Source: JBBPYA01 sp038200385
GTDB taxonomy: Bacteria > Actinomycetota > Actinomycetes > Mycobacteriales > Geodermatophilaceae
Assembly (NCBI GenBank): GCA_038200385.1
Contig: JBBPYA010000207.1
Coordinates: 1 to 5,751, forward strand
Reading direction: 5' to 3'
DNA: 5,751 nt
A model generated the notes under the pieces. That model worked only from the letters and a program-made list of their open reading frames with translations, searched no databases and was not told the origin of the DNA. The translations under genes were made by a program, and so were the position numbers. Below are positions 1 to 5,663 of this stretch, piece after piece (position 1 is the first letter of the stretch; each line of letters opens with the position of its first letter).

Positions 1-690
1 AGGGCCGGTGCGGGCGTCGGCGGGCAGCGTGAGGACCCAGCCCTCGCGGATCACGTCACCGTCGGCCAGGGCGCCGCCATCGGCCTGCGCGACGCCGCGG
101 TTCAAAGCGGTGATCTCCGGGTAGCGCAGCCCGTCACCCAAGGTCTGCTCGGCGATCAGCCACAGCGTGTCGTGATGGCCCACCGTGTACCTCGGCACAG
201 CGGGGGCGGCGGCCGGCCGGGGCGCCACCGGCACGTCCGGTGTGGCCGCAGTCGCCGGCGGGTCGGCCTCGGCGGAGACACTGACCGGCGCCGGCGGGTC
301 GGCGTGCGCCGGGGCGGCGGTAGCGGCGCCGACCGCGGGGGCCAGCGTCATCGACAGCACTGCGGCCAGCAGCCCGCCGGCCAGGTGCTGAGACCAGCGC
401 ATCCCGGCCGGCAGCCGCACCGGTCTACGTAGCAGACCCAGCTGGGTCGGCAGCTCGACCAGCACGCCGAACGCGAAACAGACCCAGGCCACGGCGCCCA
501 CGACGACCAGGGCGCCGAGGAACAGCGAGCCGTCGTCGGGGCGGGACAGCGTGGCGGTGATCTCGTCCCCGGTCGGCAGGTGGTCGGGCAGCCACGGCCG
601 GCCCAGGGTCCACAACGCGGCCGGCACGCCGACCAGCAGCACCCCGAGAGCGACCAGAGCCGCCAGGCCGCGGGTGACGCTTCGGATCAT
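1..690 (-). CDS. LysM-domain multi-pass membrane protein, C-terminally truncated by the window edge
   Basis: The frame starts at ATG 690-688 and stays open to base 1, so only the first 230 residues are visible. Hydrophobic segments lie at about residues 8-28, 56-80 and 104-122. An Ala/Pro-rich linker follows (about 123-165), then a LysM-like domain at about 167-224: it opens with YTVGHHDTLWLIAEQTLGDG, has PEITALNRG in the middle and closes with REGWVLTLP. LysM domains bind N-acetylglucosamine-containing polymers, so this part probably contacts peptidoglycan outside the membrane. A GGAAGG ribosome site lies 8 nt before the ATG. The gene begins 19 nt after the TadG-like gene and probably belongs to the same operon. 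From memory of similar actinobacterial proteins, the missing part may carry a bacterial transcriptional activator (BTAD) domain and make a much longer protein; this is inference. The topology and LysM call are well supported, the cellular role is not. Confidence 0.85.
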   Translation of the reverse strand, partial: MIRSVTRGLAALVALGVLLVGVPAALWTLGRPWLPDHLPTGDEITATLSRPDDGSLFLGALVVVGAVAWVCFAFGVLVELPTQLGLLRRPVRLPAGMRWSQHLAGGLLAAVLSMTLAPAVGAATAAPAHADPPAPVSVSAEADPPATAATPDVPVAPRPAAAPAVPRYTVGHHDTLWLIAEQTLGDGLRYPEITALNRGVAQADGGALADGDVIREGWVLTLPADARTGP

Positions 691-698
691 CGGTGCCG

Positions 699-704
699 CC
701 TTCC
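699..704 (-). promoter_or_regulatory. Ribosome binding site of the LysM-domain gene
   Basis: Read on the minus strand, GGAAGG lies 8 nt before ATG 690. A second purine-rich run, GAGGAA, lies just upstream at 711-706 and overlaps the end of the preceding gene. The site supports the start at 690 and suggests independent initiation after the 19-nt gap. Confidence 0.6.
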
Positions 705-709
705 GTTCC

Positions 710-1141
710 TCAGCTGCGGACCAGGTCGGTTTCGCCGTGCCCGTCCAGGGTGAACCCGTCGATCCCGGCGATCGCCAGGAACGTGGTGCCGCTGGTAATC
801 TGCACGTCCACGATCAGCCGGTTCCCCAGCACCTGCACCGTCCCGTACACACCGGCCGCCGCCAGATAGGACTCCGCGGCTGCCACCGCCGCGGCCGGGT
901 CCACCTCGATACCGCCGCCGATCGCCGCCGCCGGGTCGATCGCCTGCCCGCCGGCCCGCGCTGCCTGTGACGCCACGGCGTTGGCGTGGGCGGCGGCCTG
1001 CGCGGCGCGGGACCCGTCCACCGCCACCCCCGTCACTGTGAACAGCGCCACGATCATGGCCAGCGCGTACACCGTGACCGACCCGCGGTCGCCCCGCGGC
1101 CGGCGCGGGCGGCTTCCTGTGCAGCCGTGAACCCGCGTCAT
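710..1141 (-). CDS. TadG/TadE-like pilus assembly protein (short, N-terminal Tad domain only)
   Basis: A 143-residue protein. A basic leader (residues 1-16) precedes GDRG at 17-20, then a hydrophobic segment at about 21-41 and an Ala-rich amphipathic helix (about 43-68). This resembles the N-terminal domain of TadG-like proteins (PF13400 type): DRGSVTVYALAMIVALFTVT, then a glycine- and alanine-rich stretch. Position +5 after the glycine is Tyr rather than the Glu of classical pseudopilins. The C-terminal half (about 98-143) has beta-like segments ending in an acidic tail. There is no von Willebrand A domain, which longer TadG proteins carry, so this is a minimal form. Probable role: envelope-anchored minor pilin or assembly factor of the Tad pilus. 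ATG 1141-1139 overlaps the preceding stop by 4 nt (ATGA) with no clear ribosome site, suggesting translational coupling. Confidence 0.8.
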   Translation of the reverse strand: MTRVHGCTGSRPRRPRGDRGSVTVYALAMIVALFTVTGVAVDGSRAAQAAAHANAVASQAARAGGQAIDPAAAIGGGIEVDPAAAVAAAESYLAAAGVYGTVQVLGNRLIVDVQITSGTTFLAIAGIDGFTLDGHGETDLVRS

Positions 1142-1575
1142 CGGGAGCGGTAGGCGTCGAGGGGGCTGACCGCGTCACCGGTCAGGGTGGGGTTTCCGGG
1201 GATCCCCGGCCACATCAGGTCGGAGTTGTCCACGGTGCACGAGATCTGCACCGTCACCTCGGCCGGCTGCCCCAGCGGGGTGCCGAACCCGGAGACGTCG
1301 ACGGCGACCTGCAGGTCCACACAGCGCAGGTCCTGCTCGGCGATGCTGTCGTAGGCGGCGGCCTCCGCGGTGGCCTGCGCCGACGCCGGGTTGACCGACA
1401 GCGACGCCGCCCGGGCGGCGTTGGCGGCCACCTCGGACATCGCGAACTCCGCGGTGACGTACCGGGCCACCCAGTACAGCGTGAACAGCACCAGCACCAG
1501 CAGCGGCGCCCACACCACCAGCTCGACGGTGGCGTTGCCCCGATCCCCGGTCGGGCGGCGTCGGAGGCGGGTCAT
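1138..1575 (-). CDS. TadE-like pseudopilin (second of two)
   Basis: A 145-residue protein. A short basic leader ends in GDRG at residues 10-13, followed by NATVE, so Glu sits at +5 after the glycine as in TadE/TadF pseudopilins that a TadV-type peptidase cleaves. The hydrophobic segment is at about 18-40, then an Ala-rich helix (about 42-80). The C-terminal domain has beta-like segments and two cysteines (85 and 113) that could form a disulfide outside the membrane. The frame is open upstream to 1941, but that extension is Arg/Gly-rich shadow of the neighbouring gene. ATG 1575 is preferred because it overlaps the upstream TGA by 4 nt (ATGA) and yields the family N-terminus. No ribosome site is visible before it, so coupling to the first TadE gene is likely. 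Role by family: minor pseudopilin needed for Flp pilus assembly. Confidence 0.85.
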   Translation of the reverse strand: MTRLRRRPTGDRGNATVELVVWAPLLVLVLFTLYWVARYVTAEFAMSEVAANAARAASLSVNPASAQATAEAAAYDSIAEQDLRCVDLQVAVDVSGFGTPLGQPAEVTVQISCTVDNSDLMWPGIPGNPTLTGDAVSPLDAYRSR

Positions 1576-1967
1576 CGGGGGGCTTCGATCGGGCCGGCCG
1601 CGGACTGGGAGACATCCAGGTCCCAGAGCCCGGGGAAAAGGCTTGGCACGGTGCCGGTGACCGTGATCTGCACCTCGCCGGGCGCGGACCCGGCCGAGGA
1701 CACCGACACCTCGGCGAAGGTGTCGTTGGCGATCTGATCGAGGTAGGACTGGGCGGTGTCGACACCGACCTGCGCCGACCCGGCGACCCGGCCCTCCCGG
1801 GCGCCGGACTCCGCTGCCGCCAGCGCCATGTTGCGGGCATGCCACCACACCCCGGACTGCACCACCGCGAAGATCAACAGCAGCAGCAGCGGGTAGACGA
1901 TGAGGTGCTCCACCGCGGCGCTGCCCCGGTCGCCACGCCACCGGGGCCGCGCCCGCGCCTTCCGCAC
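1572..1967 (-). CDS. TadE-like pseudopilin (first of two)
   Basis: A 131-residue protein from GTG 1967-1965. The leader is very basic (residues 1-11), GDRG is at 12-15, then SAAVE, giving a pseudopilin cleavage site with Glu at +5. The hydrophobic segment spans about 22-40 (HLIVYPLLLLLIFAVVQSG) and is followed by WWHARNMALAAAESGAREGR, a pattern typical of the TadE-like domain (PF07811 type). The C-terminal half has beta-like strands and ends in a flexible tail. The frame is open upstream to 2129, but that part is compositionally unlike the family and overlaps the preceding gene. GTG 1967 has a strong ribosome site (GAGGGGAG) 9 nt upstream and a 28-nt gap from the previous stop. Its stop overlaps the next TadE gene by 4 nt. 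Probable role: minor pilin or assembly subunit of the Tad apparatus. Confidence 0.85.
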   Translation of the reverse strand: MRKARARPRWRGDRGSAAVEHLIVYPLLLLLIFAVVQSGVWWHARNMALAAAESGAREGRVAGSAQVGVDTAQSYLDQIANDTFAEVSVSSAGSAPGEVQITVTGTVPSLFPGLWDLDVSQSAAGPIEAPR

Positions 1968-1976
1968 CTGGCTCAG

Positions 1977-1984
1977 CTCCCCTC
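1977..1984 (-). promoter_or_regulatory. Ribosome binding site that fixes the first TadE start
   Basis: Read on the minus strand, GAGGGGAG lies 9 nt before GTG 1967, within the 28-nt gap after the small membrane protein gene. It favours GTG 1967 over the longer open frame reaching 2129. Confidence 0.65.
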
Positions 1985-1995
1985 GACCGCTCGTA

Positions 1996-2253
1996 TCAGG
2001 GGGTTCCGCCGAAGACAGCCAGCTGCCCGTCGGACCAGGCCGCGATGATGCCGGTGGCCAGCAGCCCCAGCGCAAGCGCGGCGACCGTCCAGACGACGAC
2101 GGACACCGAGTTCTGCTCCCCGCGGTCACCGGTCGCGCGCACGGCGGCGGACCGATCGAGCAGGGCGAGCCACGCGACGGCCAGCCACAGTGGAGCAGCA
2201 GGCAGCAGGCGCCGGCGACGCCGGCCAGTAGTGGACGTGGTGGTGGTGGGCAT
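1996..2253 (-). CDS. Small membrane protein, candidate Flp-type pilin
   Basis: An 85-residue protein from ATG 2253-2251. The N-terminus is Thr-rich, then five arginines (11-15), a first hydrophobic stretch (about 16-32), GDRG at 42-45, then EQNSVS and a second hydrophobic stretch (about 50-73) ending in a short polar tail. After GDRG only 40 residues remain, close to the size of a mature Flp pilin, and the gene lies between the platform genes and the TadE genes, where actinobacterial tad loci often carry the pilin. Against this, the +5 position is Val instead of Glu and the first hydrophobic stretch is unusual for a prepilin leader. An internal in-frame GTG at 2142-2140 (codon 38) would give a 48-residue form with a short leader, but it lacks a ribosome site. 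ATG 2253 has the strongest ribosome site in the window. The pilin call is inference; the gene itself is well supported. Confidence 0.75.
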   Translation of the reverse strand: MPTTTTSTTGRRRRRLLPAAPLWLAVAWLALLDRSAAVRATGDRGEQNSVSVVVWTVAALALGLLATGIIAAWSDGQLAVFGGTP

Positions 2254-2259
2254 TGGGGT

Positions 2260-2271
2260 CTCCTCCCCCTC
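2260..2271 (-). promoter_or_regulatory. Strong ribosome binding site of the candidate pilin gene
   Basis: On the minus strand a purine run GAGGGGGAGGAG ends 6 nt before ATG 2253 and includes GGAGGAG. It is the best match to the anti-Shine-Dalgarno sequence in the window, consistent with high expression, and it selects ATG 2253 within a frame that is open to 3084. Confidence 0.75.
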
Positions 2272-2354
2272 GGATGAACTGACGGACCGGTGACCCCTGG
2301 TGGGGCGGCCGGGGTGCTGCACGGTGCGGGGCTGGGCTCCTTCCTGGTGGCCGG

Positions 2355-3335
2355 TCACAGGCCGATGACGCGGGCGACAGCGGCGAACATCAGCAGCGCG
2401 AGGAAACCGAAGGCCAGCGCGATCACCGGCAGGGTCATCTGCTCGCTGGCCCGGTTGGCTCGTGCGGTGGCCTCGGATGCCAGCGCGGAGCGCAGGCTCG
2501 CGGAGCGGGCCAGCAAGGTGGCGAACACCGCGGCGCCGTCGGCGCTGGTCCGCCCGATCGCGGCGACGTCGGCCATCTCCTCGATCTCGGCCTGCTCGGC
2601 CAGGCGCTGCAGCCCCACCCACGGTGGGGCCTGATGCTGCTCGGCCCAGGTGATCGCATCGCGGAGCCGCGCGAACGCCCAGCCGTGGCCGGTAGCCGCG
2701 GCGTGAGTCAGCGCGTCCACGGCCCCGTAGTTGGCGGCCTTGGCCAGCGCGGCCAGGTCCAGGTAGGCGCACAGCGCCTGCCGGATCTCCCCCCGGGCCC
2801 GGCGGGCCCGTACGGCGACGTCCCGGTCCGGGAGGAAGAACCCGCCGGCCGCCGCGACCAAGCACACCGCGGCCGGTACCACCACGGGGAACTGGATCCC
2901 GTTGAACGCCAGCAGACCGACGAACAGGGGCGCCGCCGCCAGTCCCGCGACCGCGAAACCGACCTTGGCCAGCAAGAAGCTCTCGGTACTGCGGCCGAGC
3001 AGGTTCAGGTTCGCCGACGGGACAGCCAGCCCCGGGACGCGGGCCACCCACTCGGCCAGCCGCCGCCGCAGCCGGCCCTGCCAACCGGCCGCTCCCGGGT
3101 CAGGCGCGTCGTCACCGTCGACGCCCAGCCCCTCGCTCGACGCGCCGGGAAGCTGCCTGGCCAAGGCAGGGTCCAGCCGGCGCAACGCATCACCCAAAGC
3201 CGGATATGCCGGTGCCAGCCCGAAGCCGACCAGCAACAAACCACCGGCCGCCACCACACCGGCGAACGCCGCCCACGCCAGCGGGGTCACCGCACACCCC
3301 CAGGCGGCAGCAGGATCGTCGCGCTCACCGGGCAC
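2355..3335 (-). CDS. tadC: TadC-like pilus platform protein (T2SF domain)
   Basis: A 326-residue inner-membrane protein. Hydrophobic segments are at about 18-40, 121-144, 148-168 and 301-321. Between the third and fourth is a cytoplasmic helical region (about 170-298) of T2SF (GspF-like) type, including FLPDRDVAVRARRARGEIRQ, a family-like entry to the domain. TadB and TadC are thought to form the inner-membrane platform driven by the TadA ATPase. GTG 3335 overlaps the end of the TadB-like gene by 11 nt and has only GAGG 3 nt upstream. An in-frame GTG at 3290-3288 would start the protein directly before the first membrane segment, as many relatives do, but is preceded only by a G run. The start is therefore uncertain by 15 codons. 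A 101-nt gap follows the stop. Confidence 0.9.
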   Translation of the reverse strand: MPGERDDPAAAWGCAVTPLAWAAFAGVVAAGGLLLVGFGLAPAYPALGDALRRLDPALARQLPGASSEGLGVDGDDAPDPGAAGWQGRLRRRLAEWVARVPGLAVPSANLNLLGRSTESFLLAKVGFAVAGLAAAPLFVGLLAFNGIQFPVVVPAAVCLVAAAGGFFLPDRDVAVRARRARGEIRQALCAYLDLAALAKAANYGAVDALTHAAATGHGWAFARLRDAITWAEQHQAPPWVGLQRLAEQAEIEEMADVAAIGRTSADGAAVFATLLARSASLRSALASEATARANRASEQMTLPVIALAFGFLALLMFAAVARVIGL

Positions 3336-4191
3336 CGGCCTCGGTGAGGAACCGCGGCTCCGCCGCGGGCAGGGTCAGCTTGCGCAGCCACAGCAGACAG
3401 CCGGCCATGTAGACGGCGATCACCAGCAGCGCCACCTGCCCGGCCGGCGAGGCGTAGGGCGCCAGGAACTCCGGGTTCAGGATGGCCATCCCGGCGGCGG
3501 CGATCAGGGTGATCGCGATGACCATGCGGGCGGTGGTCCGCGGCTTAGCCCGGTCCGCCTCGATCGCGCGGCGGGTCTTGACGTCCTCGGCGATGGTGTC
3601 GGCCAGCCGGGTCAGCACCTCGGCCAGGCCGCCGCCGCGGTCCCGCATCCCCAGGATCAGCGCCGCGACTACCAGGTCCCCCGACGCCGAATCCAGATCA
3701 TCGGACAGGCCGCGCAACGCCGATTCCACCGGCCAGCCGGCGTCCAGGCGCACCGCCAGCTCCCCCAGCGGGCCGGTCAGCGCCGCCGGCGCGGTCCGCG
3801 CGGACTCCACCAACATGCGGGTCAGCTCAGAGTTGGTGGTCAGCAGGTCCGACAGCCGCCGCACCCACGTCTGCAGGGCCTCCATCCGGTCGATCTCCCC
3901 CGCCGCGGCGCCGACGGACCGGAACAGCGCCGGCACTCCGGCCACCGCCGCGGCGGTCACCGCCGCCGCGGCCGCACCGCCGGGGATCAGCAGAACCGCC
4001 CGCCCGCCGCCCACGGCGGCGGACCACGCCGGACGCCACCGCCGACGGCCCGCAGCCGGGCGGAGCAGAGCGCGGACCCGCCGCGACGGCGCCGGGGTCA
4101 CCGGGGCAGTGGTGCCGTACAGGCCGGCGACGATCAGCAACAACCCGCCGGCCACCGCCGCCCCGGCGGCCGCGGCCAACAGCCCGTTCAT
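3325..4191 (-). CDS. tadB: TadB-like pilus platform protein (T2SF domain)
   Basis: A 288-residue inner-membrane protein. Hydrophobic segments lie at about 4-24, 66-90, 222-240 and 250-269. The T2SF-type cytoplasmic region spans about 103-220, with RMEALQTWVRRLSDLLTTNS near its start, the acidic and glycine motif around 160-190 (LSDDLDSASGDLVVAALILG then DRGGGLAEVL) and the basic-acidic stretch KTRRAIEADRAKPR before the third membrane segment, all typical of TadB. It works with the TadC-like protein as the platform for the TadA motor. ATG 4191-4189 overlaps the ATPase stop by 4 nt (ATGA) and has no clear ribosome site, so its translation is probably coupled to the ATPase gene. The order ATPase, TadB, TadC is the classical tad order. 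Confidence 0.92.
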   Translation of the reverse strand: MNGLLAAAAGAAVAGGLLLIVAGLYGTTAPVTPAPSRRVRALLRPAAGRRRWRPAWSAAVGGGRAVLLIPGGAAAAAVTAAAVAGVPALFRSVGAAAGEIDRMEALQTWVRRLSDLLTTNSELTRMLVESARTAPAALTGPLGELAVRLDAGWPVESALRGLSDDLDSASGDLVVAALILGMRDRGGGLAEVLTRLADTIAEDVKTRRAIEADRAKPRTTARMVIAITLIAAAGMAILNPEFLAPYASPAGQVALLVIAVYMAGCLLWLRKLTLPAAEPRFLTEAGAR

Positions 4192-5663
4192 TCAGTCACC
4201 AGCAGCTGCAACGGCCGCTCCCAGCCGCCATTGGCCGGATCCAGCCAGTCCGCGTCGAACCCGATCCGCCGCAACTCGAGGACGTCGGGGGCCTGGCCCC
4301 TGCCCTGGGGAAGGGCCCGGCAGTCCTCCCCCGCCTTGTACACCTCACCCAGATCCGGCAGGCCGTCGACACCGACACCGACGCCGGAGACGTGCGCGAC
4401 CTCCCGGACGTAGCGGTGCTGCCGCCCGCCGATCGCCCGCTCGTCGATCATGTCCACGACGACCACGTAGTTGATGGCCTTGGCCGCGAACCGGTAGGCC
4501 GTCTCCGCGGTCATCCCCAACTTCGCCTGCGTGCACAGCACCGCGATCCGCTCGAACGCGTCCCGCGCGCTGTCGGCGTGCAGGGTGCACATGCTGCCGC
4601 CCGACCCGCCGGCCATCATCGCATTCAGCATCGGCATGATCTCGTCGCCGAGGACCTCCCCGACCGCCAGCCGGGCCGTGACCTGCCCCAGTGACATGCG
4701 AACCAGGTCGGAGAGGGTGACCTCGCCGGCACCGGAACGCTCTACCGACCCGGGACGGGCCTCCAGCGGCAGCACCCACGGATGCCGGACGGGGTCGCGA
4801 TGCAGGTGCAGCTCGTATTCGGATTCGATGGTGGCCACCCGCTCCGACGGGGGGCACTCGTGCAGCATCGACCGCATCAGGCTGGTCTTGCCGGCGTCCT
4901 GCGGGCCGACGATCAGCACTGACTTACGGCCGCGGACCAGCGCGCCCAGGAACGCGCGCAGCGACCGGGAGATCATCCCCATGCCGACCAGGTCCTCCAG
5001 GCCCTTGTCCGCGATGCGGTGCCGGCGGATGGCCAGCTGCGGGCGGGGGCAGACATAGGCCAACGCCGACAGCCGCGAACCGTCCGGCAGCGACATGCGG
5101 AAGTGCGGGTGCGCCGCGGACAGCGACCGTTCTGCCGACCCCAGCCGGGTGCCGATCCGGTTGATCAGCTCCAGCAGCTCCTCGTCGGACTCGGCCACCG
5201 GCGGACCGTCGACCAGCCGCCCGTCGGCCAGCTTCAGCTGCACCCGGTCACACCCGGCGACGATGATGTTCTCCACGTCGTCCTGCTCCAACAACGCGGC
5301 CAACCGGCCCACCGAGAACTGGACGGCGAACACCGCCCGGCGCAGCCACTCCTCGTCCTCCGGGTGCGGGGTCGGCTCCCCCAGCTCGGCCCGGGCCCGG
5401 ATCAGCGACCGCAGCTCATCCTCGATCAGCGCCCGACCCAGCTGCCGCTTCGCGGCCTCGTCCAAGCGCTGGCCGCGCTGGCCACGGGCCTTCAACGCCT
5501 CGGTCAGCCGGTCCCCCACCCGCCCCGACAGCTCCCGCACCAACGCCCAGTCCCCGTCACCCGCCGCCGCGGCCGGAAGACCCGGCACCGCCGCCGGGCC
5601 GTGCCCGTTCGATGTGGCCGGCGTGGGCAGGGTGAAGTCGCCCAGGGACAGGTCGGTGGTCAC
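4188..5663 (-). CDS. tadA: TadA/CpaF-type secretion ATPase
   Basis: A 491-residue protein from GTG 5663-5661. The N-terminal region is Pro/Ala-rich (about 1-36), then helical; a CpaF-like N-terminal domain includes DDVENIIVAGCDRVQL (about 128-143) and AIRRHR (211-216). The ATPase core has Walker A GPQDAGKTS (253-261, Lys259), the acidic box ATIESEYEL (277-285), Walker B LAVGEVLGDE (332-341, Glu336) and the His box CTLHADS (359-365, His362). These identify a type II/IV secretion ATPase (PF00437) of the TadA/CpaF subfamily, the hexameric cytoplasmic motor for Flp pilus assembly. GTG 5663 overlaps the stop of an upstream frame by 4 nt (GTGA) and has GGAG 7 nt upstream. The alternative GTG 5705 adds 14 residues and lacks a convincing ribosome site. 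The frame is open to the window edge, so a still longer form is not formally excluded. Confidence 0.93.
   Translation of the reverse strand: MTTDLSLGDFTLPTPATSNGHGPAAVPGLPAAAAGDGDWALVRELSGRVGDRLTEALKARGQRGQRLDEAAKRQLGRALIEDELRSLIRARAELGEPTPHPEDEEWLRRAVFAVQFSVGRLAALLEQDDVENIIVAGCDRVQLKLADGRLVDGPPVAESDEELLELINRIGTRLGSAERSLSAAHPHFRMSLPDGSRLSALAYVCPRPQLAIRRHRIADKGLEDLVGMGMISRSLRAFLGALVRGRKSVLIVGPQDAGKTSLMRSMLHECPPSERVATIESEYELHLHRDPVRHPWVLPLEARPGSVERSGAGEVTLSDLVRMSLGQVTARLAVGEVLGDEIMPMLNAMMAGGSGGSMCTLHADSARDAFERIAVLCTQAKLGMTAETAYRFAAKAINYVVVVDMIDERAIGGRQHRYVREVAHVSGVGVGVDGLPDLGEVYKAGEDCRALPQGRGQAPDVLELRRIGFDADWLDPANGGWERPLQLLVTE

Noticed and set aside
172..432. Plus-strand and opposite-frame small open frames in the left end, including 172-432 and 551-970
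   Set aside because: They are antisense to the LysM-domain gene and the TadG-like gene, which have coherent membrane segments and domain patterns; the small frames are Gly/Arg-rich without features.
1876..1890. CAG/CTG triplet run
   Set aside because: On the coding strand it is the leucine run of the first TadE membrane segment, not an expanded repeat.
1576..1941. N-terminal extension of the second TadE-like protein up to 1941
   Set aside because: It is an Arg/Gly-rich translation of the first TadE gene in another frame; the family N-terminus begins at ATG 1575.
2236..2250. GTG triplet run (tggtggtggtgg type)
   Set aside because: It encodes the Thr-rich N-terminus of the 85-aa protein and is too short to call a microsatellite.
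2294..2305. CCCC-tggt-GGGG hairpin as a terminator
   Set aside because: A 4-bp stem without a T tract inside an operon gap is too weak to call a terminator; kept only as part of the gap observation.
2254..3084. N-terminal extension of the 85-aa protein frame up to 3084
   Set aside because: It overlaps the TadC-like gene in another frame and is low-complexity Gly/Arg/Pro. The strong ribosome site places the start at 2253.
3944..3957. Perfect 14-bp palindrome ACCGCCGCGGCGGT
   Set aside because: It lies inside the Ala-rich coding region of the TadB-like gene and is readily explained by alanine codons in GC-rich DNA, with no second copy or promoter context.
2902..4413. Long plus-strand open frame of about 500 codons, and others at 3482-4474 and 5095-5742
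   Set aside because: They lie antisense to the clear TadA, TadB and TadC genes, are extremely rich in Arg, Pro, Gln or Ser, and show no recognisable domain. In very GC-rich DNA stop codons are rare, so such shadows are expected.
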